Below, in pieces: positions 9,400 to 20,479 of a DNA stretch of 40,629 nt (position 1 is the first letter of the stretch; each line of letters opens with the position of its first letter). Source of the DNA: Gnetum montanum (lineage: Eukaryota > Streptophyta > Gnetopsida > Gnetales > Gnetaceae); assembly GCA_015680685.1 (NCBI GenBank), contig MNCI01020446.1, positions 959 through 41,587 of the forward strand. Direction: 5' to 3'. The notes under the pieces were generated by a model. The model searched no databases. It was not told the DNA's origin and saw nothing but the letters and a program-made list of their open reading frames with translations. The position numbers were made by a program, and so were the translations under genes.

Positions 9400-11390
9400 T
9401 TTTTATATCCCTATAAGGAGAATGAATGATGAAATTTCAAAGAGTCAATGTTCTCGACTCTAGATAATGCAACAAAAATCAGATCACTTCTTTTGATCCT
9501 ATATCAATAATGACCTTATATAGAGTTATTCATTTAGATTTATAGATAGTCATGGCCTATGCCAATTGCAATGGTAACTAACATGATACTCCTCAAACCA
9601 TAGGTACAATTGGAACATGATGGGGATTGCGATTATTGAATGGACATTTGATGTAGGAGTCAAAATCAATAACAACATTACATGTCAATGTAGGAGATTA
9701 TTTTCCAAGGTGATAGACAATACTGTGAACTATGCAAAGTGCACTATTCACTAATCCTACTTTTGGCAAAATCTTAACTGTAAGCGTAATCTATGCACTT
9801 TTGCATACAAGTAAAGGTCATTTTATGTAATCTCTTTTCCCATCAAAAATTCTAAATCCATGGGAATCTTTGTTTGCAATGCAATACATATTGCTTTACA
9901 TTTTTTGCAACATCTTCTTATTTTGTTGCACTTTCTCCCTTGTATCATACAAATGCACAAAGTATTCAAAATCATCTAATCCATGAAAAGTCAATTGAGA
10001 TTCATTTGAGCACCCAAGAATTGATAGTCTTCATTAAGACATTTTCCATCTTCGACATGCTTTAATATTTCCTTGAATCTTTATTGTTTAGGACCATTTA
10101 TGGATTAATGATAAACTACATCTAATACAACAAATGTATCAAAGTATTGCCAAACTCCTATGATATCTAGATTCCTGGATGCATAAGGCACAACATCAAG
10201 CAGAAGAGGAAGTTGATCCAAGTCTCCTATGAGTATAATTGATCTTCCTCCAAAAATTTTGTTATGATGCTATGGAAATATTTCTCTTAATCTTTTATCA
10301 AAACTCTATAATAATCTTCCCCCACACCCCCCCCCTCTTCGCCCCCTTTCATCAATGATTATATATCTCATGTGGGAAAGTCGATATTATATACATTTTA
10401 GGAGAGGTAAATGTTCTTTAAATGTACCTATACCAAGGCTTAAAGTAGAATGAACAATAGTTACATTAATGTTATATGTAGCAGCATTGTGGGTGCCATG
10501 ACAAGTAAAGCACTACGTTTATCATGATACTACTTTACGAAAACTTTCTGAATTGCACATATAAGAAAAGAATTTATCATACCAACTATTTGCTAGATAA
10601 TCATTCATAAAGTAGTATCAACTTCATCTGTTAATTGTGAAAACAACACATGGCCTACAATTTTTCTATAGCATTTTTTTTGCTTAGCACCTAGCTTATC
10701 AGGATCATAGGTACCATAGCCACGATTTATGACAATCATAGATCGAGATGATTTATTATTGGCATGAAAGGTTATGGTGAACTTTGTAACATCCTCTCCT
10801 AGAAATTTGAATGTCCAATCATACATCCTATTAACAGTTCATAAGCCAAGCATCTCTAATTCTAGTATTTGGAGATGACTTGTTGAAAACAAATGATGAT
10901 TAAGTATTTGAAAATCATACTCTTCATGATCTTGCACTTGTAGAGTTATGTCTATGAACTATCATTCTTTCTTTAATGCTTTCTAGAAAGAGGAATTTTG
11001 GAATAATATCTCATAATAACATTTTGTTCTAGGTGACACAAATTTCAAGTTGAGTTCTTTTTATTCTTCATGTCACAATTGTACTCTTTAAAAGCTTGTA
11101 GTAATGATACTCCCTCCATGAAAAGTGATTGTTTTTAATAAACATTAATAATAGTCATGTAATTTTTACCTTCATCCAATTCCTTTTCATTAATAATAAC
11201 TTTCTTGTATGCTTCCCATGATACATTGATGGCATGGAAAACATGAATTCACTCTAGTAAAGAAAGCTCATATAACATGTGATAGACCTCCATAGCACCT
11301 ATGTCTCTGTTTGTGGCAGGATTCATCATAGGCCTTCTAAAGACAGATAAAGCATCTTCATAAGGATTCCTTTACTTTGAAATTTATTGT
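9400..11390 (-). pseudogene. PIF1-like helicase fossil, probably Helitron RepHel C-terminal part
   Basis: Read on the minus strand, fragments of one helicase occur in order across shifting frames. They are a segment near 11310-11270 (RPMMNPATNRDIGAMEVYHM); LGAKQKKCYRKIVGHV before the P-loop; a P-loop region near 10570 reduced to VGMINSFLI, with the GKS lost; a Q/H motif near 10450; Walker B IIDE at 10348-10360; FGGRSIILIGDLDQLP near 10235; FKEILKHVEDGKC near 10065; LAKSAICRVHSIVYHLG near 9730; and the C-terminal MTIYKSK...KVIIDIGSKEV...LESR near 9560-9450. The order and motifs match plant PIF1/Helitron helicases, which unwind DNA for rolling-circle transposition. It is full of stops and frameshifts. 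A C-rich interruption near 10320-10345 may be a later expansion. The HUH Rep domain and Helitron termini were not found. Confidence 0.75.
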
Positions 11391-11642
11391 AGTGTGTCAT
11401 CAAAAGATTGCAATTTGTTCTTAGATTTGGATGCATATTTTGCAATATATTATATGATAACATATTACAATATGATAGGTTAAAAATCTATATTTTCCCT
11501 TCATGTCTTTAGTTTTATTTAAACTGTAATGCCCTTTAAAGCTTTAAATTAAATCTAATTAAGAAGGTTTGATATTAATGAAATATACAAAAATAAATTT
11601 CTATAATAATATTTTATTAAGATTCATTAATTAGAATGTAGA

Positions 11643-12178
11643 TGTTGTAGGAAAATATTCCTTATTGATAGATTGAAGGCTATTTTTCTCTAGAGTAGGG
11701 GTCAAAGGAGCATGGGGATCTTCATAGGTTCTATGCTATTACAACCATTACTAAAGAACTACATTGGCCCTAATTCCTTTGTGTAGCTCATTATAAGGAT
11801 ATGAAGGCTTGTAGAGGAACTTTGAATTTGATGCTTGGACCACTACCATTCTCTTTGATGGGTAGGGCTTAAGGCTAGAGATGTTAGAGTATGAATGTAT
11901 CTTTAGCTCTTCTAGGAGAACACTATCTCTTATGGTTGTGTATGCTTATTTTGGTCATTCTTTTCTGTGTCATGCTAGTTGTGTCACTTATATGATTTTA
12001 TGTGGTGTACTTAATATGCTTCTAACTTATGGACTAAAGGAAGACATGCACTTATGTTGTGTGTGCAAGTGCTGTGACTATTAAGGTTAGTCCATTTTGG
12101 ATTATCACTAGGTTGTATGGCTATTTTTGGACTTAAGGTTGATGCCAAATGGTGCTTCACTAAAGTAGTATTTTTACA
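11643..12178 (+). mobile_element. Probable 5' LTR remnant of a plus-strand gypsy-like element
   Basis: The right end is fixed by ACA at 12176-12178, 2 nt before a primer binding site. The left end is uncertain: TGTT at about 11643 or 11883 are both possible. No second LTR was found to confirm it. A short frame at 11881-12084 is not a recognisable protein. Confidence 0.4.
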
Positions 12179-12180
12179 AT

Positions 12181-12200
12181 TAGTATCAAAGCCATGGTTT
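12181..12200 (+). other. Decayed initiator-Met tRNA primer binding site
   Basis: TAGTATCAAAGCC differs from the standard plant site TGGTATCAGAGCC only by two G-to-A changes. It sits directly after the ACA end of the proposed LTR, which sets the element's direction as plus. Confidence 0.72.
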
Positions 12201-12339
12201 TTAGTTTGAGGCTAGTGATGATTCTAGGTATATGGTTCATGATCATGATTTATTGTTTGTAACTCATGTGCTACCATGATGCACAAAAATAAGAGCAATG
12301 GGAGCTAACATCTTAATAATACTCCTCTTGGTTCTAATC

Positions 12340-13337
12340 CTCACAATGTGCTAATTGAATATGGAAAACAAAGTAGTCATGTGCATGAAAAGATGCATGA
12401 TTATATAAGTGTGTATGAGGATGTGCATGAAAATGAGGATGTTGTGTTGATTAGTGAGAGGAATATTAATGAATCCCCTAAAAAGATGCAAGAACTAGAG
12501 GGCTATTTATTATATGTAGACAACATCATCATGCTTAGTCTATCCACAATAGAGAAAGCTTGTATGATCCAAGAATTGGTGGATCCTATGGAAGCGCCTT
12601 TCCTTCCAAAGTTAGGCTCTAGTACAAAATAGAAACTTGCCCTAACTCAAAATTCTATGTTGAGAAATCAAGTGAAGCCACTTGGGGATGTTGTTGATGA
12701 TTTGTAGTTTTACAACCAAGATCTTTGGGATAAAAATTAGGAGGTATGATCATTGTTAAATACTCAACAAGATTTGTATGAAAGTCAACAAAATACGATT
12801 GAGACCCTAAAAAAGAAATTAGATGATAAGATTAGGGTCATGAAAGATTAGCTAACATTGTAAGCAAGGGCATTGACATAAAGGTTGAATCAATCAATTT
12901 TCAAGTTCCAAGCAAAGAAACCAAAAATCTATGAGGTCAATATGGATGATAGATAAATTTCTATTTGAAATAGAAGAGTTTTTAGAGATGTATGAATGTG
13001 TCATCAAAAGACAAGCTCCTGTTGATGCAAAATTCTTACATGGAATAGCAAAACTCTAGTGGCTTGACATGATTTAAGAAGAAAAGACTAGGATAGGCAA
13101 GCCCATCTAAACATGGAACTAGTTCAATAAGGCCTTGATTGAGAACTTTTATCTAGAAAATTTCATTCATAAAGCCTAGGACAAGTTAAAGGAGTTCTAG
13201 CACACAAGAGATCTAGCGAAGTATATTTGAGAATATGAAAATATCATCATAAAAATCTTGAAAATTGATGAGGACAAGTATAGACTATTTCCTAATGGCC
13301 TCAAACCATGGAACCAATGTGAGCTCAAAACTTGCAA
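12340..13337 (+). pseudogene. Decayed gypsy-type Gag, 5' part
   Basis: An open stretch at 12348-12632 (94 codons, no known domain) is followed by broken frames with a recognisable Gag core. These include FLFEIEEFLEMYECVIKR near 12960-13010, KALIENFYLENFIH near 13130-13170, a decayed EYENIIIKI segment near 13230-13255, and LFPNGLKPWNQCELKT at 13289-13336. These match the retrotransposon Gag pattern (W/F..F...F, R..L..L, F..GL.P...EL). Many stops look like CAG, CAA or TGG turned into TAG, TAA or TGA. The frame breaks at the N at 13338. It appears to continue as the reverse complement of 13630 leftward, which is a main sign of misassembly. Confidence 0.7.
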
Positions 13338-13338
13338 N
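13338..13338. other. Single-N assembly joint
   Basis: One ambiguous base lies exactly at the end of inverted-repeat arm 1. It probably stands for a gap of unknown size. Confidence 0.9.
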
Positions 13339-13630
13339 CTAGATGCCTTGAAGGATATTGAGAGAACCCTCTAAAATAAGATCATTTGTTTCACAACTCC
13401 TACTATTTTTAGAAGATATAACATTATCCCCAAGATAAGTTTTGTTTACTTGGAGCTGGCTTAACATCAGCACCTTTGAATCCATAAAAACTCACCTATC
13501 CATCCCCTCTCCAAGGTTTATTAATTTCCTTCTTACTCTTGAGTAGTTTTTCTAATACATCCTTATCCTTCTTTCCCACCTTTTAATCAAAGTGGTAGCA
13601 ACATGGATGACCTTCCTAAATCCTATGATT
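13339..13630 (-). pseudogene. Inverted-repeat spacer; Gag continuation when read on the minus strand
   Basis: These 292 bp are unique between the arms. On the minus strand, starting at 13630, they continue the Gag frame that arm 1 leaves off, with basic segments VATTLIKRWE and WERR. This suggests the piece 13339-14847 was placed backwards and its overlap with arm 1 not merged. Confidence 0.6.
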
Positions 13631-14847
13631 TTGCAAGTTTTGAGCTCACATTGGTTCCATGGTTTGAGGCCATTAGGAAATAGTCTATACTTGTCCTCAT
13701 CAATTTTCAAGATTTTTATGATGATATTTTCATATTCTCAAATATACTTCGCTAGATCTCTTGTGTGCTAGAACTCCTTTAACTTGTCCTAGGCTTTATG
13801 AATGAAATTTTCTAGATAAAAGTTCTCAATCAAGGCCTTATTGAACTAGTTCCATGTTTAGATGGGCTTGCCTATCCTAGTCTTTTCTTCTTAAATCATG
13901 TCAAGCCACTAGAGTTTTGCTATTCCATGTAAGAATTTTGCATCAACAGGAGCTTGTCTTTTGATGACACATTCATACATCTCTAAAAACTCTTCTATTT
14001 CAAATAGAAATTTATCTATCATCCATATTGACCTCATAGATTTTTGGTTTCTTTGCTTGGAACTTGAAAATTGATTGATTCAACCTTTATGTCAATGCCC
14101 TTGCTTACAATGTTAGCTAATCTTTCATGACCCTAATCTTATCATCTAATTTCTTTTTTAGGGTCTCAATCGTATTTTGTTGACTTTCATACAAATCTTG
14201 TTGAGTATTTAACAATGATCATACCTCCTAATTTTTATCCCAAAGATCTTGGTTGTAAAACTACAAATCATCAACAACATCCCCAAGTGGCTTCACTTGA
14301 TTTCTCAACATAGAATTTTGAGTTAGGGCAAGTTTCTATTTTGTACTAGAGCCTAACTTTGGAAGGAAAGGCGCTTCCATAGGATCCACCAATTCTTGGA
14401 TCATACAAGCTTTCTCTATTGTGGATAGACTAAGCATGATGATGTTGTCTACATATAATAAATAGCCCTCTAGTTCTTGCATCTTTTTAGGGGATTCATT
14501 AATATTCCTCTCACTAATCAACACAACATCCTCATTTTCATGCACATCCTCATACACACTTATATAATCATGCATCTTTTCATGCACATGACTACTTTGT
14601 TTTCCATATTCAATTAGCACATTGTGAGGATTAGAACCAAGAGGAGTATTATTAAGATGTTAGCTCCCATTGCTCTTATTTTTGTGCATCATGGTAGCAC
14701 ATGAGTTACAAACAATAAATCATGATCATGAACCATATACCTAGAATCATCACTAGCCTCAAACTAAAAACCATGGCTTTGATACTAATTGTAAAAATAC
14801 TACTTTAGTGAAGCACCATTTGGCATCAACCTTAAGTCCAAAAATAG
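13631..14847 (-). repeat. Inverted-repeat arm 2 (1217 bp), probably an assembly duplicate
   Basis: This is a reverse-complement copy of 12121-13337, including the same 94-codon frame (14336-14620, minus). It ends directly at an N. An old element so full of decay mutations would not normally have a perfect inverted copy next to it. Confidence 0.9.
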
Positions 14848-14848
14848 N
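14848..14848. other. Single-N assembly joint
   Basis: One ambiguous base lies exactly at the end of inverted-repeat arm 2. What follows comes from a different contig. Confidence 0.9.
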
Positions 14849-15689
14849 TTTAATTAATAACTAACTATCCTAACATACGCATATGGTCCCACTTTCTGTA
14901 CACATCCTAAACATGTACAACACTATTGGATGACCAAGCATTAAGCACCATTGGGATTACCAAGTGTTATATGTATGCTCGAAGTGATCATACTTATGTG
15001 TGCTAGTATATTTAGCTTAATTAATTACTTAATTAATGAAAATAATAAATGCATAAATAAATCATTAAGCTAGTTCAAGTGCTGCAAGGTTTATTAAAAG
15101 GCTCATCTTTATTATTGCACACACTATAGTGCTTAGGTATAATAGTGCTTGAATAAATATCTGTATGCTACTTGACTCCTACTATGGGAACTTAGAAAAT
15201 TGTTCTATCTTTCACAGAAACAAATTGCAAGAGTTCTGCTAGCAACAAAAATTATAATTCATCAACACAACTAGAAGGTCATATTTATAGACTTTCTAGG
15301 ATGCCATGTCGATGGGTACACATCAATGTGGGAAATCCTACATTGACAAGATCTCAGCAACATAATTGATTGAAGACTCTTCATCATACCCCCATAACTA
15401 AATGAAAACTTTCCCTTAAGTTTCTTACAAAATTGGGAAGGTATGGGATTATTGATTGTCACACAACATAACAAAACTAAAACTACAAAGAAAAACTAAG
15501 TACCAAGGTGTACGAATCAACATTAATTACAAAATTATGGTGTTCATGACATAAAATTGAACACCAAAACATGATTGAACAAAATTGGATAACACATCCT
15601 TTGATGGCATGAAGATAGTTAAAAATATTAGATGATCCTAGGCAGTGGAGGTTCCTAAGGTTCCGAAGGACCTTCTCCCACTCGAGGCG
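14849..15689 (-). other. AT-rich DNA, possible LTR remnant
   Basis: No gene. On the minus strand there is a TATA-like CTATAAATATG (TATAAATA at 15282-15289) and an AATAAA about 180 nt downstream near 15110, the spacing seen in LTR U3-R regions. LTR ends were not identified. Short frames at 15271-15692 are not convincing. Confidence 0.3.
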
Positions 15690-18476
15690 CACGCGATTGT
15701 GAAGGCATCTATGGTTATCCTACTACAGATACCACTTCTAGTGGAGGGTGAAAGATATCCAAAAATTTCTTCATCTTCTCCTCCTTACTCTAGGGATCAT
15801 TCATAGTTCACACAACATTATTAATGTGCATTGGAATGGGGATATCCCATAGATAGGGCATTACTAGGAACATCTCCTTAACATTGATAAAATAGGTAGT
15901 GAATTGCTTGCATTTGATATGAAATGCTCCGAGTGCATTTTACAAATTTTAGTATTTTTTCATCCTCTTAGCTAGGTTCTTGGAAATTGATCTTTGAATA
16001 GGGAACTTTACCTTGAGAACCTCAAGTTCTACATTTTTTATTGCAAGCTTCTGCTTAGTGTCCTTGTGGTTCTTGAACTCTACCTCATACAACAAGTATG
16101 AGTTGGCCACTCATTTCTCCAATTTAGACTGTAGTCATCTTATAGTTAACATAGCTAAATTTGCATATTGGATATTGGCAAGCTCCATGTATCTTGTCAT
16201 TTTCTCAATCTACAACTCCTTCATGTGGATCTCCATTTTGTTATAAGCATCTATATCATTAATGATAGCTTGTCAAATCTCTCTTCCCTGCTAGAGTTGT
16301 TGAGGGTCTCATTAAATTTTGCCTTTATCAACTAGATGTGCTTTTCATTAAATTCTTTTTGTAGACTAACCTAATTCTTGTAGTGATTTTTGACTCTCTA
16401 AAAGTTAAGAGCCTTTGATTTTTGGATGGTTACTTTGATTGTAATCTTTTGACAAAGAGCATGAACCTCCTCCATGGAGAGGTTTCTATTTTCTTCTACC
16501 AATCTTCTCAACTCAGTGTTCACTTTGGCTAACTACTCCTTCTATTGATAGATGAAATTTATCATTTACTATTTTTGTGCATCAACATTTCATATTGTAA
16601 TCAAATGTACAATCTCCTAGCAGGTCTAATTCAAGGCCTTTTGAATTTTATGCTAAGCGACCTCTACCAAGGATCGATAGAACACCATCATTTTCATTGC
16701 ACCCTCAACTCCTTTAAATCTTGTGTGAATCTATTCAAGAGCTTTATCCTTTGTCAATGTTGGCTTGAGGAATGCAAGATTGGCAATCTAGGCCCTTAGT
16801 TCGACAAGCTTTGCAGCCAAGCATTCATTTAGCTCTTTGGTTGTTTTGAGTTGCCCTTCCAAAATGATGTTCTTGCCCCTTGCTTCTAGTACCTCCGATT
16901 GAGTTGTAGTTATGATGTTTAGAAGGTTGAAGACATCCAAAATCACTTGCTTGGTTCCCACTAGTTAATCTATCAATTGTTCATGCTATTCTATGCTCAA
17001 CTTGCCACTTACTATTCCTGTGGATGTCTACACATCTTTAAGTGTAGAGATGTTTGGTACATATATTGTAGGTGTGTTTAGAGTTTTGGGAATTCTATCA
17101 ACAACCACCTTTACTACTATCTCTTATACCTAGTGCTAAATCACCAAAACTATTGCCCCCTCACCCTTCTCCAAGTGCATTAAAAAAGTAGCTACATTTC
17201 TAGAGACTTCTAGAAATTGTTGCTATTGTGAGAGGGATACTATTACCTCTCAGGTGCTAGGATTTGATCTTGTAGGCAACTAAATTCTTTGGGCTAAAAA
17301 TATTGATCTACCTCCCTCCATTTGGCTAACAATTTGAACCACTTCATTAAGGTGACTCATCATCAACGAATACATAGATGGATCACCACGACTATTCCTG
17401 CTTGTCTCTCTTGCTCAATATAGAGCCATTCCCAGAATTCATGTAATTGTTTAGAAATTGTAGTAATATCTGACACTATTTGCTAAGTGCATGGTGAGGG
17501 TGTTCGTTACCACTCTTCTTATTGAATGACTTTTGTAGGGACTTTGTCCTTCATCATCTCCATCCAGTTAGCAGATGGAGCACATCAAGTATCATTATTT
17601 GCATAGTGGGTTACCCCTCCCCTTTGACATAGTTTTCTGATGAGGCATGGAAAGGGGAGTGGATTCCTTTCACATTTGTTCTTCTTAAAATGCTTTTCTA
17701 TCTCAAGATAGATTAGCTATGGAAGGTTGATAGGGAATCTACTGCTTAGAGTGGCACACACACTAACGAAGAAGGCAATGATCCTACTTGGCCTCACCAT
17801 TGGGTTGAGGTGAAAGGTTTCAATCTTGTAGTAGATTCTCTTTGTCAGTGTGATCACATCATACTCCTTATAGTTAATAACATAATGCTATTGTAACCAT
17901 TATTTTTGATGCTAGGATCTGCCTATATTGAAATCTTAGTGAGATTTGCTCCAATTTTTGGCAATCCAAGTGCCTTTGAAATGGCCTGCACTAAGTAGGA
18001 CATAAAAATTTCCTTGATCTTGACCATTGAATTAGCCTACTTATTATTTTTGAATAAGAACATCTCTTCCATGTACCACTCCCTACTAGAAGTGATGATG
18101 GGCCACATGGGAGAGGTCTTTAATTGATCTTGTACTTCTTGACGTGCTTAATCCAAGAAAGAGCCAAAATTCAACTCTTGGAGCACTATTTTTTGAACCT
18201 CCTTTGACTTGATTTGCTTAAGATAGGCTTCTGTCAATGTCACCTCAAGGTTTTCTTGTGGGGCTAGTGCCTCATCTTGGTGGCATTGCTTTGTCACTAC
18301 TAGTTATTCTTGAATTTGATAGATAGATTTCACTTTCAACTCCTCCCTAAGATCTCTCGTAGCATGGGTTGCTTCTTATTCATCTTGGGCCTATTCTTGG
18401 CCCCTTCCCATTCATGGTTGTTTGTCATGTGGCTGTGATGGTCCTCCTTGTGTGTGCTTTCCCTTTGGTGCCATAA
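15690..18476 (-). pseudogene. Decayed Transposase_32-like / coiled-coil ORF of the Tat antisense type
   Basis: On the minus strand the likely start is near 18474 (MAPKGKHTQGGPSQPH, a basic low-complexity N-terminus). It is followed by LEVTLTEAYLKQIKSKEVQ and SPMWPIITSSREWYMEEMF near 18240-18060. Next comes a segment with NPLPFPCLIRKLCQRGGV near 17680-17610, which resembles the 'putative plant transposon protein' (Transposase_32, PF20167) family. The remainder to about 15900 is a long charged coiled coil (for example GQLKTTKELNECLAAKLVEL near 16860-16800). Many stops and frameshifts break it. Such ORFs sit antisense between integrase and 3' LTR in Tat retrotransposons. Here it is antisense to the plus-strand Gag at 12.3-13.3 kb, which may be its host. 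The family call rests on one motif and overall layout. Confidence 0.55.
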
Positions 18477-18479
18477 GTG

Positions 18480-20368
18480 GTCACAACATATCCAAGGATT
18501 AGTATATATAATGTTTAACTTACAATGTTTTGACATCTCATCACATTAGTTACTTATACCTAGGCTAAGGTTGGACCATGGTATATTGGTTGTTTTATTA
18601 TTATTTTATTAAATTTTAAGTTCAAAGCTTTACTAGAGCTAGTTGGAAGAGTCTAACTTTTGTAATTTGATGCTTTCATGTTGGTTTCTTTGTTAAACCT
18701 TTATGGGAGTTAGAAACATTGAGAAACATTTTCTATCAAAAACTTTAGATTGTGGGCCCCATGACTAAGAGCTTACCTCTAGCAGCTATGTGTTCAAAGA
18801 ACAAAGTGATTTGAGTAACTGGGTAGGAAGATATGGCTTTTGGAAGGTTCTGGGCTTTGAAAACTATAAAAATTCCTTTGGCATTTGAAATGAAATGTGA
18901 AAAATTCAAAGTGTGGATGTGTATATATAAACTATTTTTATGCTGCATTAATGATGTCTTATATATAGGGTTTTGCATATGTAGGAGGGCCATCAATAGG
19001 TACCCATTTATGAAGGTTGTAAACAAAATTCTTCAACTTGAATTTCTCAAAAAATACATAGAGTTTTCTAATGAGAATGGGGTCCATGGAGTTCCAGAAA
19101 AGCAAAGACTTTGATGGAATCATCGAAGAGTGTCTTTGAAAGCTTAAGAATTGAAAAATTTGGTGGATAATGTGTTCATTGAAGAAATTGCCTTAAGAAG
19201 TACACAGTTGGATGTATCAAATCTAAGAATTCAAGAACATCAAACCAAGACATTGAATAGGGACATGGACATTGGAAATGAGGTGAGTCATGGAAAGCAT
19301 AGATGGATGAGAGAGAAAGTGGAATGGAGTTCCTGATTAAGGTCACATGAAGTCCCTCATGGACGTTGTGGTTGAATGACTTGATAAAATCCATCCTTAT
19401 TCTATACCAAAACCAACCACATTCAATGACTTCATATTGTCACTATAAGTCCAGTTCATCCCCTTGAGACACAAGAGTGCTCCCACAGATCAAACATTAT
19501 TCCTTCTGGAGAAGAAAAGAGAAGTAGAAAGTGAGAGAGGACCTTAGTTAGAGGGTACCTTCAAGCATGGGTAACATGTCTTTCTAGTCCCATAACTAGT
19601 GCTTGTAGCCCATTATTCTGTCTAAGGGTCGTGCTTTGAATTTTCATAATTTTTTATTTATATTTATATTTATTTATAGATAATAATAACAATAATAATA
19701 ATAATTAGATGAGAACCACACCATGCAAAGACTTATTCAACGTCCTATTATTGGTCAACATGGAATAGTAAGAAATCCATGAAAACACTCATGCACCCAA
19801 GTAAGTAGAAGGGTACATAGAGTATTGAGTCCTTTTGAAGTCACACACTATTCAAACCCTTGATTCCTTTCCAAGTCCAAAAATTACCAAGGTCACATGT
19901 TCATTAAATTTTTACTGAATGAAAAAGGACCTCATACTTTGAAAACAAGGAAAACCATAGAGTTTGTGGATGATTGGATGTTGTGGACTCATTGCTTGTT
20001 CCATGAAAAAGAAACCATGTATGAGTTATCAATACAAAAAATCAAAAATAGAAAATAGACATTAGCAATAAAAAAAATAATAAGTACGAACCACCATTAA
20101 CAACAACTACAACACCACTGTGTCTTATTGGCATAAAGCATCTTATTAGTAGAAAATTAGAAAATCACACCCAAAATAAAGGAAATTATACAAGAAAGTG
20201 TAAAAGATTGAAAAATCAAACATGCCAATGATGGTGTAAAACAAAAAATGGTGTAAAATAACAAAAAATTATATAAAAAAAGTGTAACATAAACAAAGTG
20301 TAGAAGAAAAATGTATAAAAAAATAGAAAAAACTGAGGAGTCATGTAAATGATTAGCACGGATGGTCA
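18480..20368. other. Noncoding DNA, possibly including the 3' LTR of the adjoining minus-strand element
   Basis: There is no recognisable gene; frames at 18745-19114 overlap on both strands. AT-rich simple repeats lie near 19650-19708 (ATTT and AAT types), and a low-complexity GTGTAAAA-rich stretch lies at about 20195-20325. If the polypurine tract at 20369-20378 is real, the LTR's inner edge is CA at 20367-20368. The outer edge was not found. Confidence 0.35.
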
Positions 20369-20378
20369 TCTCCCCCAT
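20369..20378 (-). other. Candidate polypurine tract
   Basis: On the minus strand TGGGGGAGA is followed at once by TGACC, the form of a polypurine tract next to an LTR starting with TG. It lies about 100-250 bp past the end of the integrase remnant, in the right direction. Confidence 0.4.
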
Positions 20379-20479
20379 GACTAAGTTGGAAGGAGGAGAT
20401 CCAAAAGATTAAGCGAGATTGTTCATTTGTTGAGGTGTTGCTTCCATTGGCTTACTTGGACTCATGGAAAGGTTTTATT

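Larger units (their letters stand above)
12121..13337 (+). repeat. Inverted-repeat arm 1 (1217 bp)
   Basis: It matches the reverse complement of 13631-14847. The lengths are equal and I saw no mismatch in the stretches compared. It ends directly at an N. Confidence 0.9.

Noticed and set aside
12121-14847. Natural giant foldback element or duplicated gene pair (identical 94-codon frames on opposite strands)
   Set aside because: Both arms end at Ns with equal length, and reversing the inner piece restores a continuous Gag frame. Assembly duplication explains it better.
18745-19114. Overlapping 93-codon frames on both strands
   Set aside because: They are mutually antisense with no domain and no splice or promoter context; chance frames in AT-rich DNA are common.
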